Below the pieces are notes generated by a model. That model was not told the origin of the DNA. It did no database searches and was given only the letters and a program-made list of their open reading frames with translations. From Undibacterium sp. 5I1 (GTDB lineage: Bacteria > Pseudomonadota > Gammaproteobacteria > Burkholderiales > Burkholderiaceae_D): DNA of 64,000 nt. Below are positions 27,676 to 37,322 of the stretch, in pieces (position 1 is the first letter of the stretch; each line of letters begins with the position of its first letter). Made by a program: the position numbers and the translations under genes. Where the stretch lies: NCBI RefSeq assembly GCF_034314085.1, contig NZ_JAVIWI010000001.1, positions 2,914,001 through 2,978,000 on the forward strand, given 5' to 3'.

Positions 27676-28341
27676 ATGCAATGTCCTTACTGCAAGTCAG
27701 ATCACACGAAAAAACTTTCCACTATTTACTACGCAGGAACAACGGTCTCAAAAGGAACAGGTTTTGCCATTGGTTCTCAGCCCGGTCAATTTGGCACGGT
27801 CAATACCACCACGATATCAAGAACAATTGAAGCTGAAAACGCAAAAGCGCCAGAGAAATGGTCTTATTTCAGTATCTTTGCCGCGTTTATTATGTGGATA
27901 GTGCCAATGATCGGTCTGGGTATGGCTGGGAGTCGTTTTGTGCCCGTCCCATTCCTCATTGCTATGGCCTACGTTATTTATCGCTTTCCTAGCATTCACC
28001 ACCAGCGTAAATACGTCTATCCAGAATTAATGTGCTTCTATAACAGTACAAGCAAGTGCATGAACTGCAATATGACTTTTCAGGATAATTTTGAATTGAA
28101 TCCTGCGGTGTATGACTGGACGTGGAAAAGGTTCATTCGTGAAAATTTCAGTTTTACAAAAAAATCTATTTTGCTTTTAGGCGCTGGTGCTGCATACGCT
28201 CTGTACCCATTTGTTTTCCAGCTTGTAACCTGGCACACAATTCTTTTTGACGTGCATTTCACACACTTCTTTATGTCAGTCATTCTCATCATTTCAGGGT
28301 TGATTGTGGCGAAAAAATCCAAGCAAAAAGTAGCTGGGTAA
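27676..28341 (+). CDS. Zinc-ribbon membrane protein
   Basis: A 221 aa protein with no family I can name. The N-terminal MQCPYCKSDHTKK and the internal CMNCNMTF (about residue 133) supply two CxxC pairs that could form a split zinc ribbon. Four hydrophobic segments lie near residues 64-82, 85-100, 155-172 and 186-206 (SIFAAFIMWIVPMIGLG, PFLIAMAYVIY, SILLLGAGAAYALYPF, FFMSVILIISGLIVA). It is transcribed away from the XRE gene within the defence cargo. Function is unknown. Confidence 0.65.
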   Translation: MQCPYCKSDHTKKLSTIYYAGTTVSKGTGFAIGSQPGQFGTVNTTTISRTIEAENAKAPEKWSYFSIFAAFIMWIVPMIGLGMAGSRFVPVPFLIAMAYVIYRFPSIHHQRKYVYPELMCFYNSTSKCMNCNMTFQDNFELNPAVYDWTWKRFIRENFSFTKKSILLLGAGAAYALYPFVFQLVTWHTILFDVHFTHFFMSVILIISGLIVAKKSKQKVAG

Positions 28342-28401
28342 TACCAACCTAATTCTCATTTCGTCAATTTCAAACACTCAATTAAACTCAAGGACAACAA
28401 C

Positions 28402-29133
28402 ATGAAATTCAGCCTCATAGTGGTAACTCTATTCACTTTCGCACTGTCAGCCTGTGGTGGCGGCAATTCAAGCGGCAGTAATGGCAACAATCAACCTGCT
28501 ATGACCACTGCAACCGATACCGAAATTATTGCGAACGTCAAATCTAGCAATATTAATTTTTTACCGATTATTTATCCAGTGAACCGACCAGCAGGAACTT
28601 GGCGGTGGCCTTCAACACCGAATCAGCATGTGCTTGTCTATATTCCTGTTCCAGCGAGTGGTAACGCGACTGAACAAGACTATGCAAGCAAGGCACAAAA
28701 TGCCATTACGCAAATCAATACGAAATTGAGGAATCTTTTGATCTTAGAACCTGTTTCAGCAATGCCAGCTAATGGGAATTTCATTCAGGTTGGTTATGGC
28801 ACGTCATTTGTACCTGTAGGATCGACCGATTACCAAAGTTACTGCGCCAATGTGTCGGAAGGTCCCAATATGGGGAACGTGATTCAACCCGATAGCCAAA
28901 ATGGGATTAAGTCAAAACCTGTCTACCTAAACCTTGGGAATGGTCACTGCGACGTGACGCAAGCTATTGTGGCTCATGAGTTTGGACACGCACTGGGGCT
29001 TGCTAATCACTTCAATGGATTTGGTATTGGTGACTCTACTTCTACGGCGTTTTGGGACGTGCTGGCAACCTTGTACGGCAATCCGCAATCAACGACTGCA
29101 CAGAACCTTCTGGTTCGCCGGGCTGGAAATTAA
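28402..29133 (+). CDS. Predicted lipoprotein metalloprotease (metzincin-type)
   Basis: A 243 aa protein with a lipoprotein signal MKFSLIVVTLFTFALSAC, where the Cys would be lipidated, followed by a Gly/Ser/Asn-rich linker. The zinc motif HEFGHALGLANH (His192, Glu193, His196, Gly199, His202) has exact HExxHxxGxxH metzincin spacing. I see no clear Met-turn methionine after it, which is unusual. It would act at the cell envelope. It lies inside the defence cargo between the ABC-three-component-like and Kiwa-like operons, but no functional link is evident. Confidence 0.75.
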   Translation: MKFSLIVVTLFTFALSACGGGNSSGSNGNNQPAMTTATDTEIIANVKSSNINFLPIIYPVNRPAGTWRWPSTPNQHVLVYIPVPASGNATEQDYASKAQNAITQINTKLRNLLILEPVSAMPANGNFIQVGYGTSFVPVGSTDYQSYCANVSEGPNMGNVIQPDSQNGIKSKPVYLNLGNGHCDVTQAIVAHEFGHALGLANHFNGFGIGDSTSTAFWDVLATLYGNPQSTTAQNLLVRRAGN

Positions 29134-29159
29134 TTGACTGTTTCAAGCTGATCAGCGTT

Positions 29160-29993
29160 TTAGCCCAGAGCGACGACTGAGTTCGCTAATCGTTTTTCTT
29201 TACCAAATGGAGTGGTATAAAACCGCTGCTCGATACCGTACAACAAAAATTTCAATTCTTCATCGTTTGATATTTCAAATTTACTCGCCTTATCATCAAA
29301 CTTTAGTTTCCCCCCACAGTAGCTTTCAACGTAGGTATGCATATTTGATTTTTCTTGATCCGACATAGTCGCAAGTGTAGCTGCTGCAAGTGCAATTCGT
29401 TTGCGATTTGGCTTAGAGACCTTTTCCTCGTTATAGTCCGCAGTCAACTCAATGAATGATTCTTCCAAAAATTGTTTAACTTCAGCGTTTGTTGCTTCCT
29501 TATACAGTTCATCAATTCCTGTAAATATGCTTGATATAGTTGCCAAGTTGCGGAATATAAGAGTGTCCGAGGCTTTAAAATATACGGCATCTGGTTGAGT
29601 ATTAATCACCAGCCGATCCTGCCCCTCTTGCACTTCCGCGACTTCTCCAAATACGAGCGTTTTCCTGCGAATAAACAATGAAGGGCTAATTTTCTGAAAA
29701 TAAAAGTCATCACCTTGGACAGAAAAAACATAGGCAATTTTGATGAACTGCGCTTTTTTTAAATCGTCATAATCTTTTGAGTCAAAAACCTTTTTGAGTA
29801 AATCGATGCAATATGTTTGCTGACTAAACTGCTCAACTTTAAACCATGAATCTTCGTCCAGATTGTGGTCTGGATTGTATTGGATACAGTTTGGCAAATT
29901 CACAGCAATGGTGTCGAAAAGGCTTAGATCCGAAACCAGTTTAAAAAATGGCGTCTTGAGACGCCCTTTGACCTTAGCCAATGCATAATCCAT
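29160..29993 (-). CDS. kwaB: KwaB-like DUF4868 protein (Kiwa anti-phage system)
   Basis: A 277 aa soluble protein. The pattern IAYVFSVQGDDFYFQKISPS, then DRLVINTQPDAVYF, LIFRNLATISSIF and the C-terminal DEELKFLLYGIEQRFYTTPFG fits DUF4868, the defining domain of KwaB. It starts 2 bases after the stop of the 4-TM protein gene, matching the kwaA-kwaB order. In Kiwa, membrane KwaA senses infection and KwaB, a DNA-binding effector, restrains phage replication. It is somewhat shorter than the roughly 315 aa typical KwaB. It is the last gene of the hsdRMS-kwaAB operon. Confidence 0.65.
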   Translation of the reverse strand: MDYALAKVKGRLKTPFFKLVSDLSLFDTIAVNLPNCIQYNPDHNLDEDSWFKVEQFSQQTYCIDLLKKVFDSKDYDDLKKAQFIKIAYVFSVQGDDFYFQKISPSLFIRRKTLVFGEVAEVQEGQDRLVINTQPDAVYFKASDTLIFRNLATISSIFTGIDELYKEATNAEVKQFLEESFIELTADYNEEKVSKPNRKRIALAAATLATMSDQEKSNMHTYVESYCGGKLKFDDKASKFEISNDEELKFLLYGIEQRFYTTPFGKEKRLANSVVALG

Positions 29994-29995
29994 CT

Positions 29996-30544
29996 TTAAT
30001 TTCGCTCTATAAAGGTGTAGTCGTTAATCCGATATGCCACAGAAATATCAATCTCATCTGGCTTCTTGTATTGCTGTCGGCTAATCAGGAAAATAGCTGT
30101 GCCGCTGTTAGTTTTTATGTTGTAGAACTCGTATCTGAAGATCAAGAATAACGGATTAAAGTACAACGCTTGAGATAAAAAAGTAAAGAGAAATAACACG
30201 CCATAAACGAACCAGAGTGTTTCCCAGTTACCGACACTCAGGGCAACAAAGAAATAGCCGAAATAGCTCGGTAAAAAGCTATTGTTCGCATGTTCAATGC
30301 TTTGGATAGTTCCTTTTTTAAACTCGTCTTTTCCAAGCCTAGAACTAAGCAAAATACTCAGCCCGGTGAGGAGAACTGGAACACAAAAGTAAACCACATA
30401 AGAAACTACATTAGGTAACTGCACCAACCAAGGTTTACTCTCAAAAACACATTTCAAGGTGAGACCTTTTTGCACCAGAAACACGATCACGAGCAAGGAA
30501 GTAGCATTAAATGTTAGCAGCAGCCTGAACGCGATATTTATCAT
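29996..30544 (-). CDS. kwaA: KwaA-like membrane protein (Kiwa anti-phage system)
   Basis: A 182 aa protein with four hydrophobic helices (FNATSLLVIVFLVQ, VVSYVVYFCVPVLLTGLSIL, YFGYFFVALSVGNWETLWFV, GVLFLFTFLSQALYFNPLFL) and a polar C-terminus. Four-helix topology, IEHANNSFLPSYFGYFF, YFNPLFLIFRYEFY and the following DUF4868 gene point to KwaA, the membrane sensor of Kiwa. The ATG at 30544 overlaps the hsdS stop as ATGA, so translation is coupled to the restriction operon. The longer frame to 30586 lies within hsdS and is rejected. Confidence 0.62.
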   Translation of the reverse strand: MINIAFRLLLTFNATSLLVIVFLVQKGLTLKCVFESKPWLVQLPNVVSYVVYFCVPVLLTGLSILLSSRLGKDEFKKGTIQSIEHANNSFLPSYFGYFFVALSVGNWETLWFVYGVLFLFTFLSQALYFNPLFLIFRYEFYNIKTNSGTAIFLISRQQYKKPDEIDISVAYRINDYTFIERN

Positions 30545-31746
30545 TTCACGGTCACTTGGCCGTTCATTAGCATGGGCAGTAGCCATTCTCTAAGATTGAT
30601 TAGATCACGATTTTCAAGACTTTTTTCAAAAATCATTTTGTTATAGCTAGAAACAATATCGTCGTATTTTTTCAAGAGGTCAAATGTTGGGTATGCCAAT
30701 GAAAGGCCATGCAGATCATCTTTAGTAATAGATCCAAAGGTTGTACCTTCAGAATTACGTCGATCGAAGATTTGCTTGAAATACTTCATCACATAGAAAA
30801 GAAAACCGTTAAATCCAGTCTTGCTATTTAGAGCAGCCAAACCACGCCCTATACAACAATCACTATTTGCAATGTTCATATCACCAACTGGGGCGCGAAC
30901 ACTTAACAAAATATCGCCTCTCTTTGCCATTCTGGCTGGAGCTGTGGTGTACTGGCGTATTGTTGGGAAGAGCCAGCCAAAATCTGTAGACCCTTGAAAG
31001 AAAATAGTACCGTTACCCTCTTCGTTGTAAGAACTGCCTTCGGGCGATTGCCCCATGGTGATGTTGGCAATATCTGACAGTATTTTGTCGCTCCATCCTT
31101 CAGGTATTTCCCGTTTCAAAGTTGAGTTGAAGACCATCGCCCCCCCGGTAGTTTTGTAAGGCTTACCTTTGGTATCGGGGAAGTCAAACTGTACAAACCA
31201 GTAATCGAAAAGGGTTTTTGCCATTGCCTCCAACTCGGCATTGATGCGGTTATTAAGTGCGATTTTCTTATCGATAGCATAAAGAGATGCGACCACTTTT
31301 TTCTGGTCTTTAATCTCTATGGGAATCCTAACTGGATACTTGTTAAGAGATACAAGGTCGACACCTGTTTGTCCGCCAGTTCGTGCAGATAATTTATCAA
31401 CATATTGAAAGACTGATTCTTGCTTTAAGAAATAATACAAGAATTCAGTATCAATACCTTTTTTTGGTTTAGCCTTTAGTAGTGCTACGTTATAGGCTCC
31501 TTTTAGACCTCGGCAAATTTGGAAAATAGGTGGACCGTATCTCCCGATCATGACATCTTGCTCATCGCAAAATTTTTTCGTCGAATTTTCTAGTATAAAT
31601 GTGGGAAACGAATCAGTTTTATAATCACGCGTCTGTATTAATCTCACATAGCCTGGCTTGAGTTCATTGATAAACTCAGATTTTGGTGGTTGACTACCGC
31701 CAACAAAATCACAAATATCTTCAACTCTTAGATTACTAACCTCCAT
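30541..31746 (-). CDS. hsdS: Type I restriction-modification specificity subunit HsdS
   Basis: A 401 aa protein with two target-recognition domains (about residues 1-180 and 215-370) and two conserved helical spacers. The first spacer is IEIKDQKKVVASLYAIDKKI and continues NNRINAELEAMAKTLFDYWFVQFDFP. The second lies near the C-terminus (FDLLKKYDDIVSSYNKMI). It defines the two-part DNA sequence recognised by the methylase and the restriction enzyme. Its start overlaps the hsdM stop by 11 bases, and its stop overlaps the kwaA start. Confidence 0.93.
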   Translation of the reverse strand: MEVSNLRVEDICDFVGGSQPPKSEFINELKPGYVRLIQTRDYKTDSFPTFILENSTKKFCDEQDVMIGRYGPPIFQICRGLKGAYNVALLKAKPKKGIDTEFLYYFLKQESVFQYVDKLSARTGGQTGVDLVSLNKYPVRIPIEIKDQKKVVASLYAIDKKIALNNRINAELEAMAKTLFDYWFVQFDFPDTKGKPYKTTGGAMVFNSTLKREIPEGWSDKILSDIANITMGQSPEGSSYNEEGNGTIFFQGSTDFGWLFPTIRQYTTAPARMAKRGDILLSVRAPVGDMNIANSDCCIGRGLAALNSKTGFNGFLFYVMKYFKQIFDRRNSEGTTFGSITKDDLHGLSLAYPTFDLLKKYDDIVSSYNKMIFEKSLENRDLINLREWLLPMLMNGQVTVK

Positions 31747-33373
31747 GTTTCAATCCCGCCAATTGTTTTTTTATCTCTGCTTCCAAGTCGCGGGATTGAT
31801 CAAAAAGGTTATTCAAACTGTCAGTAAAGTCTTTCATCGTCGTCGCAAACTGATCTTGAGTTAAATCCGCGTATTCAATCTTTACATCGAAATACTGCCC
31901 TGCACTCAGGCTATAGTTTTTCTTCGCAATATCGTCATAGCTAACAGTCACAGAAAAATCTTCTACCGCCTCCTTGACGGTGAATACATCAATGATGCGT
32001 TGTTCTTCCTCAGAGGTTAGTACCGTTTTTTGGTTTTTACCGTCTTTGATTTTTTGACCAAGCTTAGAAGCGTCTATCAAAACAACGTCACCTTTGTTGC
32101 TGTCATCAATGAATAGAATTGAAACGTTAGTACCAGTAGTCGCAAAAATATTGGAAGGCATCGACACAACGCCTGCAAGCATTTTGTGTTTAACCAAATG
32201 TTCGCGAATACTTTTATCAATGCCTGATTGGGCGATAATAAAACCAGTCGGCACCACCACAGCCGCTTTGCCTCCTGCCCTAAGTGAATAAATAATATGT
32301 TGCAAGAACAATTGGTAGATCGCCATTTTGTCCTTAGCAGTTTTCGGCTCATTTGGAATACCAGCAAAAAAACGCTCTTTGTTCACCTTGGTGTCCAGCT
32401 CACTGCGAAAGTCACTGAAGTCCAATTTAAATGGTGGGTTAGAGACAATGTAGTCAAAACGTTTTAGCTCTTTACCGTCTTTATGGTAAGGATGTAGTAC
32501 CGTATTACCTTGAATGACATTTGGAATAGAATGCACCAGATTATTCAAAATCAGGTTTAAGCGTAGCAAATTAGAAGATTTTTGTGAAATGTCCTGCGTA
32601 TAAATGCTGCAACGATTTTCACCAATAGCATGTGCGACGTTCATCAATAATGTGCCAGAACCGGCGGATGGATCGTAACAACTCACGTTCTTCACCTTGC
32701 CACGCTGATTTTGCGGCACCAAAATTTCTGCCATAATGCGTGCCACTGCATGCGGGGTAAAGTATTCAGCGTACTTGCCGCCTGAATTGCTGTTGTAATC
32801 TTTAATCAGGTATTCAAAGATCGTGGCATAAAAATCGAATTTTTGGGTAAAAATCCGTTCGAAACTGAACTCCACCAGCTTATTAATAATTGCACGGCAA
32901 AAGGCGTCGCGCTTTGATTCGTCTGCAATATATTGACTCAGTCGGTCAAACAAAACAACTTTTGCACCACCGTCGGTTTTAACTGCGAATACCTCATTAT
33001 TGGTGACCGCAATATCCATCAAAGTGTCGTCAAACAATTTGGCAAAATCTGCCGCATTTTGCTGACTGAACAAATAACTGATGAAGTGACTAGGCTTTAA
33101 ACGAGCTGTATCAGCACCCATTTGCAATTGGAGCATATCCTGTTCATCTTCGCTCATTCGGATGAGCGCTTCTTCCCACTTTTCGGCTTTGGCTATTGCC
33201 TTATCGATTTTTTTTGCCTCATAGGCAAATTTATCATTGAGAAACTTGTACAGAAAAATCTGGGTAATGATTTTGAACTCATTACCGTCATTGCCTAATC
33301 CGTAATTAGCGCAAATGCTTTTTAAGCTGTCGATTAGGACTTTTGTTTTTTCTCTAAATTCTAGCTCTACCAC
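31736..33373 (-). CDS. hsdM: Type I restriction-modification methyltransferase HsdM
   Basis: A 545 aa N6-adenine methyltransferase. An N-terminal helical domain spans about residues 1-170. The SAM-binding motif I is DPSAGSGTLL near residue 236, and the catalytic motif IV is NPPF in VSNPPFKLDF near residue 311. The sequence PTGFIIAQSGIDKSIREHL follows. The start is GTG and overlaps the hsdR stop by 7 bases. With HsdS it protects host DNA, and with HsdR it forms the restriction complex. The order R-M-S is less common than M-S-R. Confidence 0.95.
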   Translation of the reverse strand: MVELEFREKTKVLIDSLKSICANYGLGNDGNEFKIITQIFLYKFLNDKFAYEAKKIDKAIAKAEKWEEALIRMSEDEQDMLQLQMGADTARLKPSHFISYLFSQQNAADFAKLFDDTLMDIAVTNNEVFAVKTDGGAKVVLFDRLSQYIADESKRDAFCRAIINKLVEFSFERIFTQKFDFYATIFEYLIKDYNSNSGGKYAEYFTPHAVARIMAEILVPQNQRGKVKNVSCYDPSAGSGTLLMNVAHAIGENRCSIYTQDISQKSSNLLRLNLILNNLVHSIPNVIQGNTVLHPYHKDGKELKRFDYIVSNPPFKLDFSDFRSELDTKVNKERFFAGIPNEPKTAKDKMAIYQLFLQHIIYSLRAGGKAAVVVPTGFIIAQSGIDKSIREHLVKHKMLAGVVSMPSNIFATTGTNVSILFIDDSNKGDVVLIDASKLGQKIKDGKNQKTVLTSEEEQRIIDVFTVKEAVEDFSVTVSYDDIAKKNYSLSAGQYFDVKIEYADLTQDQFATTMKDFTDSLNNLFDQSRDLEAEIKKQLAGLKHGG

Positions 33374-36300
33374 GTACGTGCTCCAGTATTAAATTCTTTT
33401 AGGTATTCAGCAACAACCAAATGGTTGATGTAACGCGAAGCGTCACCATTCAGTTTGATTTGTTGTTGTGTCATAAAACGATTGATGACTAGCGGCATCA
33501 TCTGACGTTCAAAATAGTTTTCGTTATCTAGTATTTGGGTATTATTCAGCACCTGCTCATCGGCATCCTGTTTAACGCCTGTGAGGGCCTCGAAAATTTT
33601 ACGTTCAGAATCAGTGATTCCTTCACGCTCCTGCAAGCGTTTATGAATGCGGGTGTATTTAGCATCGCCATGATATTTTTGGCGTAACTGGTTGTTCTGA
33701 CGATTAAGTTCTTTCACCCGCTCATGGATTTTATTGAGTGCATCGATATTAGCGACCATTTCATCTTGGGTGACCTCACTAAGATTTTTTTTCTTAAATA
33801 AGCGTTGAAGCTCCTCTTTTAAGGTGACGAATTTTGGGTCTTGTTGGTCAAAGTTACTAGCCAACGCTTCGCGGGTTTGTCGCAACGTGTTTTTCAGTTT
33901 GTCAGCTAATACCAGCTCTTCTTCGCCTATTTTCACAAATTTGAAAATGACGTCTTCCAGCGCTCGATTCAGTAAATTCGTCGTATCGGTCCCTTGCTCT
34001 AAATCCTCTTTCAAGTTGAGCAAATCAAGGTGGTTGCTGGTTTCACGATAGAGAACGTTGAGTTTGGCAAAATCTAACTCATTAAGGAAGCTATATTCAC
34101 CTTGCAGGCGGATCAGGTTATAAAGACTTTTTGCATCTGCCAATGCTTTCTTAATTGCCAGCACAGCTTCTCTATTTTGTATTTCACTGATTTGATCAGC
34201 AAATATCTCTGCGTTTTGAATATCAAAACGGAATAGCACGTCTTTAATAAGCTCAATCTCTTGTTTGATTTCTTCCTGAGACTTAAACAGTTTGGAATAA
34301 TGCTCGATTTCATCACCCAACTCTGACTGAAGCTCGTCAAAGTACGCTTTATTGGTTTCGTCAAATTCTTTACGAATGTCGGCAAAATCCACCACATATC
34401 CGTAGCGAAAATCCTTGTAGGTACGGTTAACCCGAGTTAGCGCTTGTAGGAGATTGTGCTTGCGAATTACCCGACCAAGATAAAGTTTTTTAAGACGCTT
34501 AGCATCAAAACCAGTGAGTAGCATGTTATAGACAAACAGAAAGTCAATTTTTCCTGATTTAAAATCATCGACCCAATCTTTACGTTCCTGTTTTGTTCCT
34601 ATGTCATGCAAGATTAATGCGGATTTTTTTACTTTATTTGCTTGCTTTATTGATTCCGCATAGGTCGGTGGTGCTTGCTCTGCAATGGTCAATGGAGTGC
34701 CGACGTCACCAACAATGGTTGTCGTGCTAAACGGTTTTTCAGCATAGACAGCATTAAATACTTCAAACAAGTTTTTGGCCTGTTGAGAACTGTCGCAAAT
34801 CACCATGCCGCCGATAGAAGAATCATTCAGCGCACCTCTGCTTTTTTCGAAATCACTGATGATGTAGTCCAACATGGGTTCAACAAAGCTTGGATGTGCG
34901 TAGATTACCTCCCGATCTACCTCGCCCATTTTGACTTCAACTTCTTCTAACGCTTTTTGCAGCACCAGCTTGTAATTGGTAGCTATTTCTTCACGGATTA
35001 GCCGTAAGGTGTAACCATCAGCAATTGAAGCGTTGTAATAATATTTATGGATATAGTCGCCAAACAATGCCCGCGAATTATAGTCATCACCCAGAAGTGG
35101 CGTCCCCGTTAAACCGATTTTTATCGCGTTGGTATCAGACTGACTTAAATTGGCTAGAAAGCTACCCTTGGGATTGTAGCTACGGTGGACTTCATCTAGG
35201 AAATACACTCGTTGAATACTGACATCGTAATCTATCGTTGATATGACATCTGGATCGTCTTGGAATTTTTGGATATTAACGACAGTAATTTCAGGCTTCC
35301 CAGAATGATTATGAATCACCTGTGTGGCCTTAATATCGCGAGCGAAAGCTTCACGGGAACTGACGGTATGAACTATCAGCCCACGAGCTGTAAATTCACG
35401 CTGTGCTTGTTGAAGTAAATCAAGGCGATCAACAATAAAGTAAAACTTCGGAACGACCTGTTTTTTTTGAAAATAATCAGTTAAAAACTTTACGTTGTAA
35501 AAAGCTAGCGCCGTTTTTCCACTGCCTTGAGTATGCCAAATAATACCCTTTTTGACTCCTTGATCCAGCTTGTTTTCTACAGCTTTTGTAGCGAATAATT
35601 GTGGGTAGCGCATGATGTGCTTTTGTAAGCCATCAGTCTCCGATACGTACGTCAGCGCATAACGCAAAATAAATGCCAAGCGCTCTTTGCTCAACAAAGA
35701 GCTGCAAACTCGATTGGTGGGTCGATTTGGATCTTTATTGGTAATGTATTCTGGATTGCTGCGGATTACTTCCAAGTTGTTATCCTTGAGAATCGCTAGT
35801 TCATCATCCGAAGATAGGGGCTTCAGTAATGCTGTGAGATTTAAGACTTCTTCCTCACGAAAATAATTAAACACAGGCTTGTGGTAAGAACTGCTCGCAT
35901 AAAAAGCGCCTTGAACCGGCTCAGGATCACCGTCGTCATACTCCATGTTATTGGAGAAGATCATAAATTGAGTGATATTGGCAAAGCGCTTAAATTTTTG
36001 GTTTTGAAAACGTTTATTAATGCGATCGCGTTCAGCCAAGACACCTTCACGGTTATTCGGTTTTTTTACCTCAATAAAAACCAGAGGCATGCCGTTGATT
36101 AACAGTGTAATGTCTGGTCTGAATTCTTCGTCACCATTTTGGCAAGTAAGTTCAGTCACTACATGAAAGCTGTTATTACCAAAATTCTCAAAGTCGATTA
36201 ACCTAGTGTTGGAGCGGTCGGATAATTTTTCAAAAAAAGCACGTCCAAGATCCTCGTTGTCCAGCAACAGCTTCACATCTTCGAGCAAACGAGCGACATT

Positions 36301-36471
36301 GTCTGATTCAATACCCGGATTAATTCTTGTGATGGCTTGCGAAAACAGCTCAGGAAAAATATTGGTATCCAAATCCCATGTTTGATCCTTGAGTGACAAG
36401 TAACGATACCCCAATCTTACCAAGTGAAGAATTGTTGGAATTTTTACTCGTGTATCTTCGTTAAACTTCAT
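33367..36471 (-). CDS. hsdR: Type I restriction enzyme subunit HsdR
   Basis: A 1034 aa translocase and endonuclease. The N-terminal nuclease domain has RPDITLLINGMPLVFIEVKK near residue 125-145 (catalytic Asp and ExK). Helicase motif I is HTQGSGKTALAF near residue 314, and motif II is YFLDEVHRSYNP near 427. GLTGTPLLGDD and the second RecA domain with LLQALTRVNRTYKD follow, then an extended helical C-terminal region. The ATG at 36471 has GGAGAG just upstream; the frame opening at 36483 is longer by four residues. It is first in the operon and probably carries the promoter. Confidence 0.95.
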   Translation of the reverse strand: MKFNEDTRVKIPTILHLVRLGYRYLSLKDQTWDLDTNIFPELFSQAITRINPGIESDNVARLLEDVKLLLDNEDLGRAFFEKLSDRSNTRLIDFENFGNNSFHVVTELTCQNGDEEFRPDITLLINGMPLVFIEVKKPNNREGVLAERDRINKRFQNQKFKRFANITQFMIFSNNMEYDDGDPEPVQGAFYASSSYHKPVFNYFREEEVLNLTALLKPLSSDDELAILKDNNLEVIRSNPEYITNKDPNRPTNRVCSSLLSKERLAFILRYALTYVSETDGLQKHIMRYPQLFATKAVENKLDQGVKKGIIWHTQGSGKTALAFYNVKFLTDYFQKKQVVPKFYFIVDRLDLLQQAQREFTARGLIVHTVSSREAFARDIKATQVIHNHSGKPEITVVNIQKFQDDPDVISTIDYDVSIQRVYFLDEVHRSYNPKGSFLANLSQSDTNAIKIGLTGTPLLGDDYNSRALFGDYIHKYYYNASIADGYTLRLIREEIATNYKLVLQKALEEVEVKMGEVDREVIYAHPSFVEPMLDYIISDFEKSRGALNDSSIGGMVICDSSQQAKNLFEVFNAVYAEKPFSTTTIVGDVGTPLTIAEQAPPTYAESIKQANKVKKSALILHDIGTKQERKDWVDDFKSGKIDFLFVYNMLLTGFDAKRLKKLYLGRVIRKHNLLQALTRVNRTYKDFRYGYVVDFADIRKEFDETNKAYFDELQSELGDEIEHYSKLFKSQEEIKQEIELIKDVLFRFDIQNAEIFADQISEIQNREAVLAIKKALADAKSLYNLIRLQGEYSFLNELDFAKLNVLYRETSNHLDLLNLKEDLEQGTDTTNLLNRALEDVIFKFVKIGEEELVLADKLKNTLRQTREALASNFDQQDPKFVTLKEELQRLFKKKNLSEVTQDEMVANIDALNKIHERVKELNRQNNQLRQKYHGDAKYTRIHKRLQEREGITDSERKIFEALTGVKQDADEQVLNNTQILDNENYFERQMMPLVINRFMTQQQIKLNGDASRYINHLVVAEYLKEFNTGARTW

Positions 36472-36596
36472 AGCTCTCCACATTTAAAATTAAGTTTGCT
36501 TCTTAGGTCTGTATTTTCAAGCAAGCAGCAGGTACAGGCTTTCAATTGTCTAGTAAATACATTACTAGCTGTTTTCTAAATATTGTATTGGTCCGA

Positions 36597-36926
36597 TTAC
36601 ATAACCCTCAAAAGTCGTCGGGTAAGTAACGATTCCATATCTCTTCTAACATCGACAATGACATGCACATAAATAGTGTCTTGCCTTACTTCGTAAATGA
36701 GACGATTCATTCCAGATAAGACTTGTCTGTATTGTGTGAGGTTTAGTTTTTCAATTTCGTCTGGAATGCAACCAGTCTGCGGAAAATTTTGCAGATTACG
36801 GATTGCTTCTTTTATCTTGGCGTAGGTAGTGCTCCAAGTCTCAGCGGCAAAGTTCTTGAGAATATAGGCTCTGAGTTCTTTCAGATCTTGCTCAGCCGAA
36901 TCGAGTATGACGACTCTGAAGCCCAT
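36597..36926 (-). CDS. RelE/ParE-family toxin
   Basis: A 109 aa toxin of the ParE/RelE fold. Family features are VVILDSAEQDLKELRAYI at the N-terminus, FPQTGCIPDEI in the middle, YRQVLSGMNRLIYEVRQDTI and IVDVRRDMESLL near the C-terminus. Whether it targets gyrase or mRNA cannot be told from the sequence. The start codon overlaps the antitoxin stop (TAATG), as in typical antitoxin-first modules. It would stabilise the island. Confidence 0.88.
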   Translation of the reverse strand: MGFRVVILDSAEQDLKELRAYILKNFAAETWSTTYAKIKEAIRNLQNFPQTGCIPDEIEKLNLTQYRQVLSGMNRLIYEVRQDTIYVHVIVDVRRDMESLLTRRLLRVM

Positions 36927-37195
36927 TAGTGATCTGCCTTGTCCAGTTCGGCAAACATATCCTCAGCGTCGCGATATTTGCCTTGCTCAATTTCACGATT
37001 GCCGAGCGCCAGAATTTTGAGCAGTGCGAGTGTTTCTTCTTGTTCTTCAAAGCTCTTCACGTCCATGACAACCAGCTTGGCTTCGCCATTCTGTGTAATC
37101 AACATAGGCTCACGATTTTCCGTAATGTCTTTGATAATTTCAGCAGCGTGACTCTTGAGGTAGCTGATAGGCTTTACCTGAGTTGAGAATTTCAT
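36926..37195 (-). CDS. Phd/YefM-family antitoxin
   Basis: An 89 aa antitoxin. The N-terminal DNA-binding domain (VKPISYLKSHAAEIIKDITE, then REPMLITQNGEAKLVVMDVK, SFEE) is the conserved Phd/YefM pattern, and the acidic C-terminus (DAEDMFAELDKADH) would wrap the toxin. It is the first gene of the pair and probably autoregulates it. Confidence 0.9.
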   Translation of the reverse strand: MKFSTQVKPISYLKSHAAEIIKDITENREPMLITQNGEAKLVVMDVKSFEEQEETLALLKILALGNREIEQGKYRDAEDMFAELDKADH

Positions 37196-37322
37196 GATCA
37201 GATCTCTATTGCAAAGGAATAAAGACTAATTTTAGTCCTAATTAAGACTCATGTACATAGTCGGAATTTTTATTTTGACAATAAAATCAATAATATTTGC
37301 ACCCATAAAGAATGTAAGTATG

